From a virus, in IMG/VR virus record IMGVR_UViG_3300032288_001148, positions 1 to 21,888 of that record: a DNA stretch of 21,888 nucleotides; one strand, written 5' to 3'. Position numbers and translations under genes: made by a program. Below are positions 13,288 through 18,720 of the stretch, one piece after another (the first letter of the stretch is position 1; every line of letters starts with the position of its first letter). A model generated the notes under the pieces. It was not told the DNA's origin, made no database searches, and saw only the letters and a list, made by a program, of their open reading frames with translations.

Positions 13288-15785
13288 CGGCACCACAGAC
13301 CGTGCAACCACATCCCGCGTCCATTGACGCATACATCCGACACGGCTGGAGCCTTGTACCCATCCCAGCGGGCACCAAGGGGCCACGCACCCCGGGCTGG
13401 AACCTGAGAGAAAACGCTCTCAAGAGTCAGGCCGACCTGCCGCAGGGCTACGGCATCGGGCTGGCCCATGCGTACAGCGGCACGATGGCGCTGGACATCG
13501 ACAACTGGACCATCACCACAAGTCTGCTGGCGGAACAGAGCGTGGATCTGCAGGCGCTGTACGACGCGCCCGATGCGGTGGTGATCAACTCGGGCAAGCC
13601 TGGGCGCGGCAAGCTGTTGTATGCGATGCCCTTCGGCGCTGCGCTGCCGTCGAAGAAGATTCTGCACAACGGAATCACCGCATACGAACTGCGCTGCGCC
13701 ACGGCTTCTGGCCTGACGGTGCAGGACGTGCTGCCGCCGTCGATCCACCCCGAGACACGGCAGCCCTATCACTGGGCAGGTCATGGACACTGGATGCGGC
13801 TGCCGGTGATTCCGCAGGCGCTGCTCGATGTGTGGCAGAAGTTACTGGATTTCGATAAGGTCCGTAATCTCCACATAGACGGCACGATTGACGCTTCGTG
13901 GGAAGAGATCCGGCAGGCGCTGGACTGTGTGCCTGCTGATTGTGGGCGTGACGATTGGGTGTCCATCGGCATGGCGCTGCACTGGGCCGGCACCCAGACA
14001 AACCAGCTTGATCAGGGCCTGCAACTGTGGAACGAGTGGAGCGCCACGGCGCAGGTCAAGTACCCCGGTGAGCGGGAGATCCTGACCCAGTGGATGTCGT
14101 TCAAGCCGGACAAGGCCACGTCGGTCAAGCTGGGCACCCTGTTCCACATCGCCAAGCAACATGGGTGGCAGCGTCCGTTGCCCGATGCGTCCGAGTTGTT
14201 CAGCAAGATCGAGATCCCGGTCATGGAGCCGCTGGACGTGCTCGATGGGTTGCGCCCGAAGCCGCCCGACATGGACATGAGTCTGTGGCCCGCCATCCTG
14301 CGCCAGCGGTCGCAAGAGATCTCGGAAAGCGTGGGCTGTGACCCTTTGGTCCCTTTGTTCGCTGGGTTGGCCGCTGTCTGCGGGGTGGTTGACGCCCGCA
14401 TTCGACTCGAACTGATGCCTGGGTTCCGTGTGCCGCCTGTGCTGTGGCTCATGACCCTCGGTGACCCAGCGGACAAGAAGTCACCCGGGTCGCGGCCCAT
14501 GCTGTCGCCGCTGAAGAACATCGAGGCCGAGGACCGGCCACGGTACGGCAAGGAACTGCTCGACTGGGAGGGCAAGGAGGCAGCCTACGCCAGCGCCAAG
14601 AAGGCGTTTTTAGAGTTCAGCGCCAGCCCCGAGGCCATGCTGGGCGGTGATCAGGCGCCCACGGTGCCCGAGATGCCCCCGCAGCCCGTGCCGCTGAAGA
14701 TCACGGTCAGTGACATCACCAGCCAGAAGCTGGTGCGCCAAGCTGCTGATCGTCCGCGTGGCCTGTTGTGCCACCTTGACGAGATGAACTCATGGGTGCG
14801 CAAGCTGACAGACAAGACCAGCGGCGAGGATCGCTCGGCATGGGTTGTCAGCTACGAGTCAGAACACTACGAGATGGACCGCGTGGGTGCTGGCTCGATC
14901 TACTGCGAGAACCTCGCTGTCAGCATCTACGGGAACATCCAGCCCCAAGTGTTCAGGCAAAACTTGGCCTCTCTCGCAGCGGATGGCCTGTTGCAGCGGT
15001 TTATACCTGCTGTGCTGCGCGGGAGCAAGACGAAGCTGGGTCACCCTGTGCCCGAGTACATGACGAGTTCTGGGGCTTGGGAGAACACCCTGCGCTTGAC
15101 CTACGCGCTGTCGCCCCAGACCTACCACCTGTCCACCGAGGCGTTCACCGCCTTCCGCGAGTTCCAGGCGTGGTACGAGGAGGCCAAACAGGACGAGCGG
15201 GTGCTGGACAGCGGCACCGAGTACATGACGGCCTTCGGCAAGCTGGAGGGCCTTGCAGGGCGCCTGATCCTCATGTTTCACCTCATCGAGGCACCGTTTG
15301 CACCCCAGGTGCAGGTCGATGTGGTGCACAGGGTTGTGAGCCTGATCAAGGGCTATGTGATCCCGGCGTACCGCTACGCCCTGGGCGAGGTGGGTGGGGC
15401 GATCACGAACGACTTCGAGCAGTGGGTGATCGACTACATCATCCAGATCAGCGGCGATGTGCAGACCATTGACCTGCGCACTTTGAAGAAGTCAGCACGG
15501 CGTCCGCTGGAGGGCAAGACCGACTGGCAGAAGGATCAGGCGGTCATGGACGCCATGCTGGTGCTGGAGCAGGCCGGGTGGGCGGTGCAGGTGGAGAGTG
15601 AACTGCACAAGAAGCGCGTGACCTGGGCGATCAACCCGTCGCTGCCGGCCATGTTCAAAGCGTACCGCGAGAAGGTGATCAAGGCCAAGCAGCGCCACGC
15701 GGACTACATCTACCGCCACGCCTACGAGAAGGGCTACGAGCGCAAGCTGGTCAAGGGGTATGACCCCGACACGATGGATGAATGA
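13284..15785 (+). CDS. Primase-helicase: prim-pol, PriCT-2 and DUF3987 domains
   Basis: This 833-residue protein is built of three parts. Residues about 10-180 are a bifunctional primase/polymerase (prim-pol) domain with the catalytic DID at 71-73, the SGKPGRGK loop at 103-110, where a histidine is usual, and VLPPSIHPETRQPYHW. Residues about 205-295 resemble PriCT-2 (ALDCVPADCGRDDWVSIGMA). From about 330 on is a DUF3987-type ATPase region, with GDPADKKSPGS at a P-loop-like position near 392 and a Walker B-like CHLDEMNSW near 496. DUF3987 proteins are taken to be replicative primase-helicases of phages and plasmids. The P-loop does not fit GxxxxGK[ST] well, so ATPase activity is less certain. 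It is the only plus-strand replication gene and is followed by a terminator. Confidence 0.83.
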   Translation: MTAPQTVQPHPASIDAYIRHGWSLVPIPAGTKGPRTPGWNLRENALKSQADLPQGYGIGLAHAYSGTMALDIDNWTITTSLLAEQSVDLQALYDAPDAVVINSGKPGRGKLLYAMPFGAALPSKKILHNGITAYELRCATASGLTVQDVLPPSIHPETRQPYHWAGHGHWMRLPVIPQALLDVWQKLLDFDKVRNLHIDGTIDASWEEIRQALDCVPADCGRDDWVSIGMALHWAGTQTNQLDQGLQLWNEWSATAQVKYPGEREILTQWMSFKPDKATSVKLGTLFHIAKQHGWQRPLPDASELFSKIEIPVMEPLDVLDGLRPKPPDMDMSLWPAILRQRSQEISESVGCDPLVPLFAGLAAVCGVVDARIRLELMPGFRVPPVLWLMTLGDPADKKSPGSRPMLSPLKNIEAEDRPRYGKELLDWEGKEAAYASAKKAFLEFSASPEAMLGGDQAPTVPEMPPQPVPLKITVSDITSQKLVRQAADRPRGLLCHLDEMNSWVRKLTDKTSGEDRSAWVVSYESEHYEMDRVGAGSIYCENLAVSIYGNIQPQVFRQNLASLAADGLLQRFIPAVLRGSKTKLGHPVPEYMTSSGAWENTLRLTYALSPQTYHLSTEAFTAFREFQAWYEEAKQDERVLDSGTEYMTAFGKLEGLAGRLILMFHLIEAPFAPQVQVDVVHRVVSLIKGYVIPAYRYALGEVGGAITNDFEQWVIDYIIQISGDVQTIDLRTLKKSARRPLEGKTDWQKDQAVMDAMLVLEQAGWAVQVESELHKKRVTWAINPSLPAMFKAYREKVIKAKQRHADYIYRHAYEKGYERKLVKGYDPDTMDE

Positions 15786-15787
15786 AG

Positions 15788-15814
15788 AAGGCCCGGGATC
15801 ACCGGGCCTTTTGC
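15788..15814. terminator. Bidirectional rho-independent terminator
   Basis: AAGGCCCGG (15788-15796), loop GATCA, and CCGGGCCTT (15802-15810) form a perfect 9-bp stem. On the plus strand it runs into TTTTGC; on the minus strand the AA/TT ends and TTCTTC follow. It lies between the convergent primase gene (ends 15785) and the minus-strand accessory cluster (ends 15816) and serves both. Confidence 0.85.
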
Positions 15815-15815
15815 T

Positions 15816-16019
15816 TCATGCTGCGCCTTGCAGCGGTACGCGGGAGGGACAGCGTTCGTCGAGTTCCCAGCGCCCGATCCAGACCTGTCGAGATGTGCTC
15901 GGGTGCACAGGGCTGATCTCGATGTTACGGGTGCAGGTCTTGCACTCATCGCGTCCTGAGCCTGCGCACCGGGCGAAATCAGGCGGGGCGTACTTGTAGA
16001 GGTTGCTGGCGGTGATCAT
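15816..16019 (-). CDS. Small cysteine-containing hypothetical protein
   Basis: This 67-residue protein contains C18, C26-x2-C29 and C57, enough for one zinc site (ARCAGSGRDECKTCTRN, then DERCPS). The phrase KYAPPDFARC followed by a C-x2-C pair recurs in small phage proteins that I recall without function. ATG at 16019 overlaps the stop of the gene upstream (ATGA). It is the last gene of the leftward accessory cluster. Confidence 0.65.
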   Translation of the reverse strand: MITASNLYKYAPPDFARCAGSGRDECKTCTRNIEISPVHPSTSRQVWIGRWELDERCPSRVPLQGAA

Positions 16020-16216
16020 TTCCAGTCATCCTTGCTCAGTTCAGCCTTGAGCCGCCTAATCTCGATCTGGAAGGCGTTGGCCTCACAGGATCGTTCGCAG
16101 TGTGGTAGGCCAGTGATACGGGATTGTGCGATGGCCGTATCGACGAGTTCACGCAGTGCGCGAGATGGTGCGAACCCGTAGGTGTTGCACAGGTTTTGAA
16201 AGTGCTCGTTAGTCAC
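16016..16216 (-). CDS. Small helical hypothetical protein
   Basis: This 66-residue protein begins VTNEHFQNLCNTYGFAPSRA; an amphipathic helix (LRELVDTAIAQS) and a charged C-terminal helix (FQIEIRRLKAELSKDD) follow. Two cysteines (CERSC) lie in the middle. GTG at 16216 is chosen because AAAGGA is spaced 6 nt upstream; an in-frame TTG at 16231 overlaps the previous stop and is the alternative. No family recognised. Confidence 0.6.
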   Translation of the reverse strand: MTNEHFQNLCNTYGFAPSRALRELVDTAIAQSRITGLPHCERSCEANAFQIEIRRLKAELSKDDWK

Positions 16217-16227
16217 GGTTGATCCTT

Positions 16228-16524
16228 TCAAACGGGATTTTCTGACATGCTTTTTCCGGCAGTCGATGGGGTTGAGGTCTTGGTTCGGGATTTTTCGACA
16301 TGCTTAATTTCCCCGGGCAAAAACGCTGCATGTAGCGCAGGGGCGAGGGCTTCGATGGTGCGCAGAACGTCGAGAAGGCGAAGGGTTGCCGCCGATGGGG
16401 AGCGTTCCCCATTGGCCCATTTGCGAAACGTGAAGACAGGCACGCCCAGGTAGTCAGCGGCCTGATGTTCGTCGAGGTCTAGGCGAGCCATGAGGGCGGC
16501 AAAAGGGTTCGAGGGTGTGGTCAT
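16228..16524 (-). CDS. XRE/YdaS-like helix-turn-helix regulator
   Basis: This 98-residue protein has a clear HTH: LDLDEHQAADYLGVPVFTFR as helices 1-3, then KWANGERSPSAATLRLLDVL, the typical W-NGxRxP ending of XRE-type domains. A 30-residue polar, basic tail follows. Start ATG at 16524 has TGGAGAA upstream; the open frame extending far upstream crosses a terminator and neighbouring genes and is rejected. A complete terminator sits 17 nt before the start codon, so the gene is reached only by readthrough. It may regulate the early region, including the palindromes near 17500 and 18400 (inference). Confidence 0.7.
   Translation of the reverse strand: MTTPSNPFAALMARLDLDEHQAADYLGVPVFTFRKWANGERSPSAATLRLLDVLRTIEALAPALHAAFLPGEIKHVEKSRTKTSTPSTAGKSMSENPV
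16233..16305. repeat. Direct repeat, two 20-bp copies 53 bp apart
   Basis: CGGGATTTTCTGACATGCTT (16233-16252) and CGGGATTTTTCGACATGCTT (16286-16305) match at 18 of 20 positions. They lie in the 3' end of the HTH gene. The period of 53 is not a multiple of three, so the copies are read in different frames and cannot be kept for protein reasons. Both contain an ATG on the minus strand. It may be a small duplication or a pair of binding sites. Confidence 0.6.
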
Positions 16525-16541
16525 GGGTTCTCCAGGGTCAG

Positions 16542-16567
16542 AAAAACCCGCCAGGATCGCTGGCGGG
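16542..16567 (-). terminator. Rho-independent terminator inside the accessory cluster
   Basis: On the minus strand CCCGCCAG (16567-16560), a 5-nt loop and CTGGCGGG (16554-16547) form a perfect 8-bp stem followed by TTTTT (16546-16542). It stands between the 24-residue TM peptide gene and the HTH gene. Only 17 nt separate its U-tract from the HTH start codon, too few for a new promoter. Confidence 0.85.
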
Positions 16568-16586
16568 TCGGGTTGAGGGGTTAGGG

Positions 16587-16661
16587 TCAGAGGTCGAGGA
16601 GATCGATGATCAGAGGGACCACAAGGGCCCCGATCAGGGCTGCGATGAGGGAGGCGATCAT
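16587..16661 (-). CDS. Hydrophobic microprotein, 24 residues, single TM segment
   Basis: ATG at 16661 overlaps the stop of the gene upstream (ATGA), and the frame ends TGA at 16589-16587. The peptide MIASLIAALIGALVVPLIID plus four more residues (LLDL) is a single membrane-spanning helix with acidic C-terminal residues. Composition and coupling support it. It resembles the 30-residue peptide two genes upstream and the 22-residue peptide at 4692-4760 in form, not in detailed sequence. Function unknown; small phage TM peptides can act as membrane modulators or exclusion factors, but nothing here shows that. Confidence 0.5.
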   Translation of the reverse strand: MIASLIAALIGALVVPLIIDLLDL

Positions 16662-16936
16662 TCGAGGGCGCCCTTTCTAACTTTCTCGATGGCGGCGGCG
16701 CGGCTACTGGCCCGCACGTAAGTGCAGCACGGCCAGCCGTCAATCCAACCCCAGACTCCCCAGACATTCGAGGGGGTGCCCCAGTAGGCCCCGCCCTTGT
16801 CATAACCGTCCCCGCCGCCCTGATGGCGGGCGTGAAGGCGGCGCATACCTTCGAGGTTCGCGGGATTGTCGCCAGTGCGCCCCATAGGCGAGCCGTAGCG
16901 GCTGGACACTTCGGGGAAAGGGTTGAACTGTTTCAT
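16658..16936 (-). CDS. Hypothetical phage protein, Gly/Trp-rich
   Basis: This 92-residue protein has an unusual composition: seven tryptophans, many glycines, and the phrase GGAYWGTPSNVWGVWGWIDG. That is followed by CCTYVRASSRAAAIEKVRKG, where the last part is a helix. I recall the GGAYWGTPSNVW phrase from proteobacterial phage and plasmid proteins of unknown role. ATG at 16936 overlaps the previous stop (ATGA) and has GAGGAG upstream. Its own stop overlaps the TM peptide gene. Confidence 0.72.
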   Translation of the reverse strand: MKQFNPFPEVSSRYGSPMGRTGDNPANLEGMRRLHARHQGGGDGYDKGGAYWGTPSNVWGVWGWIDGWPCCTYVRASSRAAAIEKVRKGALE

Positions 16937-17157
16937 TCTTCAATCTCCTCTTCGGTCTCTTCGAAGTGCTCCAGCATCTCGGTCCAGTTGATCTCATCGG
17001 TGCACAAGAAGTCGCGCATGAAGTCGGGGATGGACTCCTCGGCCTCTTCGATGGTGTAGCGGGCGGACTCGACGTCCTCGCGCGTCTCGGGGTTGAACCA
17101 GACATTCACCAGCCAAGTGGCGCGATTGGTCCAGCCGTTGTAGGTGCGGTCGTTCAT
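16933..17157 (-). CDS. Small acidic phage protein (DUF7249-like)
   Basis: This 74-residue, strongly acidic protein starts with YNGWTNRATWLVNVWFNPET, the hallmark of a widespread small phage/plasmid family (DUF7249-like, from memory) of unknown function. The C-terminal half is rich in Glu and Asp and ends in EETEEEIEE. An acidic surface could mimic DNA, as several anti-host proteins do, but this is speculation. The start follows AAAGGAAC and the recurring GTAACCCGTAAACGTAA element. Confidence 0.75.
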   Translation of the reverse strand: MNDRTYNGWTNRATWLVNVWFNPETREDVESARYTIEEAEESIPDFMRDFLCTDEINWTEMLEHFEETEEEIEE

Positions 17158-17182
17158 GGTGTAGTTCCTTTACGTTTACGGG

Positions 17183-17275
17183 TTACAGGATGCCCCAGAA
17201 GTGCAGGGCGATGGGGAGAACGAAACAGGCCGCGACAAGGGCGGCAATGATCAAGTCGAGGATGAGTCTGCGCAT
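17183..17275 (-). CDS. Hydrophobic microprotein, 30 residues, single TM segment
   Basis: This short gene has an excellent ribosome binding site, AGGAGGT (17288-17282), 6 nt before the ATG at 17275, and ends TAA at 17185-17183. The product starts with two arginines (MRRLILDLIIAALVAACFVL) and ends in PIALHFWGIL. That is one membrane helix with a positive N-terminal anchor, so the N-terminus should stay in the cytoplasm. Its stop TAA lies inside a copy of the GTAACCCGTAA element of the next gene. Function unknown. Confidence 0.65.
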   Translation of the reverse strand: MRRLILDLIIAALVAACFVLPIALHFWGIL

Positions 17276-17287
17276 GATGTGACCTCC

Positions 17288-17461
17288 TCAAATGTCTTGA
17301 TACTGAGCGCGAATGGCTTCTGCTTGTTCCTTGGTCTGACCAAAATATTGATGACCAGACTTGCCCTCCGCGCACCAATCATTGATGCCGTATTCGATCT
17401 GGCGCTCGATGTTGAGATCAGAGAAGGATGGGTTGCAGACTTCGTAGGCTTGGTGGTTCAT
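17288..17461 (-). CDS. Small acidic hypothetical protein, 57 residues
   Basis: ATG at 17461 follows GTAAGGACTGACATC, with AAGGA as ribosome binding site, and the frame ends TGA at 17290-17288. The product (MNHQAYEVCNPSF, then IERQIEYGINDWCAEGKSGH, then FGQTKEQAEAIRAQYQDI) has a protein-like mix with no known motif. It is the first gene after the TTGACA promoter at 17501-17529. The Shine-Dalgarno of the next gene overlaps its stop codon. Confidence 0.65.
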   Translation of the reverse strand: MNHQAYEVCNPSFSDLNIERQIEYGINDWCAEGKSGHQYFGQTKEQAEAIRAQYQDI

Positions 17462-17500
17462 GATGTCAGTCCTTACAGGTTACGGGTTACAAGGAAACAC

Positions 17501-17529
17501 AGTGTCACCCATTGGGTTTGCATTGTCAA
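17501..17529 (-). promoter_or_regulatory. TTGACA promoter with an 11-bp palindrome filling the spacer
   Basis: On the minus strand TTGACA (17529-17524) is a perfect -35. GACACT (17506-17501) is a weak -10 (three of six) at the ideal 17-bp spacing. The last 11 bases of the spacer are the perfect palindrome ACCCAATGGGT (17517-17507). A protein bound there would block polymerase directly. The -35 overlaps the stop codon of the AP2-like gene. It should drive the genes from 17461 leftward. Confidence 0.65.
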
Positions 17530-17550
17530 GCACTTTTTGACCCAATGGGG
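17507..17550. repeat. Two ACCCAWTGGGT palindromes (operator-like) left of the AP2-like gene
   Basis: The copies are ACCCATTGGGT at 17507-17517 and ACCCAATGGGG at 17540-17550, with centres 33 bp apart. The first is in the promoter spacer. The second encodes the last residues (YPIGS) of the AP2-like protein. They are of the same type as the array at 18369-18668 on the other side of that gene. Confidence 0.7.
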
Positions 17551-18155
17551 TAGACCCCTAGACGATAGGCGAAAACGGCAGCATCGCGTTCTTCAGCCGT
17601 GGCGAAGTAGCCCAGGTGCAGCACTCGCGCACCGTCTCGGACTTGCGCCTTGTAACGCGGGGGCTTTGCTGGACGCGGCGCACGGTGCACCATCTCACCC
17701 GTTTTCAGGTAGTGCGCGACAACCCCAGCGCGGTAGGTGCGCCCATCGAAGCGCACCCGATCCCCGCACGGGGTCAACTTCTCCACGTCCCGCGTAAATC
17801 GCGTCTTGTCACGTCGCACCACCTCGACACGGGCCACGGTGCGCCGCATCAACTGAGCGTCAATCAGCGCGAAGGCTTCGCCAATCGTGCGAGGGGTTCG
17901 CACTTGAGGCTTCGCGGGCTTTTTGCTTTCCCGCACTTTCGGCGGGGAAGGATTCGCGGGTTCAGGTTTGACCACTCGCACGGGCTCAGACTCACCGAGA
18001 AGATGGAGCAGTTGCGAATCGGTCAAGCGTTCGAGTTGTTCGGCGTCCGCATCTTCGTCAGTCTCAAGCACTCGGGAGACTAGGCGCAGGTGCGCCAGTT
18101 GTTCGGGTGTCAATCCGACTAGCTCAGCGTCATCATAGAAACGAATCATTGGCAT
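17526..18155 (-). CDS. AP2-like DNA-binding protein, probably derived from an HNH-AP2 endonuclease
   Basis: This 209-residue protein has an acidic helical N-terminal third (YDDAELVGLTPEQLAHLRLV and further helices), a Pro/Lys-rich linker (60-90), and a C-terminal part with two recognisable blocks. Residues 133-156 (RVRFDGRTYRAGVVAHYLKT plus GEMV) match the segment that precedes the HNH core in phage HNH-AP2 proteins. Residues 167-200 (RYKAQVRDGARVLHLGYFAT and on) match the AP2 DNA-binding domain. The DHINxxxxDN catalytic stretch expected between them is missing. It therefore probably binds DNA without cutting it. ATG at 18155 has AAAGGA upstream; the longer frame to 18272 crosses a strong promoter and is rejected. 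Palindromes on both sides make it a candidate regulator of that array. Confidence 0.65.
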   Translation of the reverse strand: MPMIRFYDDAELVGLTPEQLAHLRLVSRVLETDEDADAEQLERLTDSQLLHLLGESEPVRVVKPEPANPSPPKVRESKKPAKPQVRTPRTIGEAFALIDAQLMRRTVARVEVVRRDKTRFTRDVEKLTPCGDRVRFDGRTYRAGVVAHYLKTGEMVHRAPRPAKPPRYKAQVRDGARVLHLGYFATAEERDAAVFAYRLGVYPIGSKSA

Positions 18156-18192
18156 GGTGTGTTCCTTTCTTCGGTGTATCCATGTATCCGGC

Positions 18193-18221
18193 ATCTTAGC
18201 GCGTTGGTGACAAGATGTCAA
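18193..18221 (-). promoter_or_regulatory. Strong sigma-70-type promoter for the AP2-like gene
   Basis: TTGACA (18221-18216), a spacer of exactly 17 bp, and TAAGAT (18198-18193) give six of six and four of six matches. The -35 is overlapped by TGACAAGATGTCA (18208-18220), a perfect 5-bp inverted repeat around 3 bp. It is the best promoter in the window and should be active at once after injection. Confidence 0.75.
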
Positions 18222-18246
18222 GGATTGAGGGATACGAGTTTGAAGG

Positions 18247-18287
18247 ATTCCCGGGAATAAGTGCTGTTTCAAAATCGTATTGAAACA
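18247..18287. repeat. Two perfect palindromic sites upstream of the strong promoter
   Basis: ATTCCCGGGAAT (18247-18258) is a perfect 12-bp palindrome. TGTTTCAA (18265-18272) and TTGAAACA (18280-18287) form a perfect 8-bp inverted repeat around 7 bp. Both lie 26-66 bp upstream of the -35 of the AP2-like gene promoter, a usual place for operator or activator sites. Confidence 0.6.
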
Positions 18288-18368
18288 AGGGGTCGCGGGC
18301 GCGCGAAAGGCAAACCTGTCGTTCGTTCACCATTTTGCCGGATACACGGATACAAACCAAGGGAAATG

Positions 18369-18668
18369 CCCCATTGGGTCAGTTATTCAATACCCCAATG
18401 GGTCCATTGTTCCCATAGTCCAGTAATTCCCCCAAATGGTCCAGGAACCCCGGACCCATTGGGTTTAAGCCAGTTTTCAGAGTATCGGGGAGATACTCGG
18501 ACCCAATGGGTTACAGATACTGGGCTGTGAGTATTCGCCGGGATACTCGGACCCACTGGGGTCGCCGGGGTCTGGGGGAGGGGGAGGGCCGGCTGGTTTG
18601 AGGGTCCGGCCACGTAGGCATCACGAACCCCGTGAAAATTTTTTTCAAAAAGTAGAAACCCAGTGGGT
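18369..18668. repeat. Array of ACCCAWTGGGT palindromes with composite repeat units
   Basis: Six clear copies are at 18369-18379, 18393-18403, 18454-18464, 18501-18511, 18551-18561 and 18658-18668. A degenerate one is at 18430-18440. The centre bases vary (TT, AA, CT, GT) while the CCCA/TGGG arms are kept. At 18480-18511 and 18529-18561 the palindrome is joined to an inverted repeat (GAGTAT with ATACTC), giving two tandem units about 50 bp apart, each ending GATACTCGGACCCA-n-TGGG. Two more palindromes lie at 17507-17550. Confidence 0.75.
18567..18588 (+). other. G-quadruplex-forming motif
   Basis: Four G-tracts of 4, 5, 5 and 3 bases are separated by loops TCT, A and A. Loops this short are expected to give a very stable parallel quadruplex. 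A GGCCGG...CCGGCC hairpin (18587-18611) adjoins it. The motif lies on the plus strand between the palindrome array and the terminase genes. Confidence 0.6.
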
Positions 18669-18700
18669 CACTTCCCCCTACTTCCTACAATTCCAGCCAT

Positions 18701-18710
18701 GTGCTACGAT
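18701..18710 (+). promoter_or_regulatory. Possible extended -10 promoter for the terminase genes
   Basis: GTGCTACGAT contains TG-C-TACGAT, an extended -10 with four of six matches; no good -35 is present. The start point would fall only a few bases before the ATG at 18721. With no Shine-Dalgarno visible, the terminase message could be nearly leaderless. Confidence 0.3.
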
Positions 18711-18720
18711 CCTTAACACT

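Larger units (their letters stand above)
18175..18354. repeat. Inverted pair of an 18-bp repeat, GCCGGATACAYGGATACA
   Basis: The left copy reads on the minus strand at 18192-18175 (GCCGGATACATGGATACA) and begins right after the -10 box of the AP2-like gene promoter. The right copy reads on the plus strand at 18337-18354 (GCCGGATACACGGATACA). They differ at one position and point away from each other with 144 bp between. Each has an internal direct repeat of GGATACA with an 8-bp period. Confidence 0.7.
18156..18720. other. Non-coding control region between AP2-like gene and terminase
   Basis: This is the longest stretch without a convincing gene. It holds, from left to right, a near-consensus minus-strand promoter, a pair of 18-bp inverted repeats, two further palindromes, an array of ACCCAWTGGGT sites with two composite repeat units, a G-quadruplex motif, a short A/T tract (18635-18645) and a weak promoter before the terminase. 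Open frames crossing it show no ribosome binding sites and only repeat-derived peptides. Roles open to test are operator array, replication origin, and packaging (pac/cos) site. Confidence 0.7.

Noticed and set aside
16525-16803. Upstream extension of the HTH gene
   Set aside because: It runs through a terminator, the TM microprotein and the Trp-rich protein gene in a shadow frame.
18261-18613. Open frames on both strands through the palindrome array
   Set aside because: No ribosome binding sites; the peptides are made of repeat-derived HWV/QWV and Pro/Gly stretches, and the DNA is dense in palindromes.
18369-18668. Array considered as CRISPR
   Set aside because: Repeats are 11-bp palindromes with spacings of 24 to over 100 bp, not uniform repeats and spacers, and no cas genes are near.
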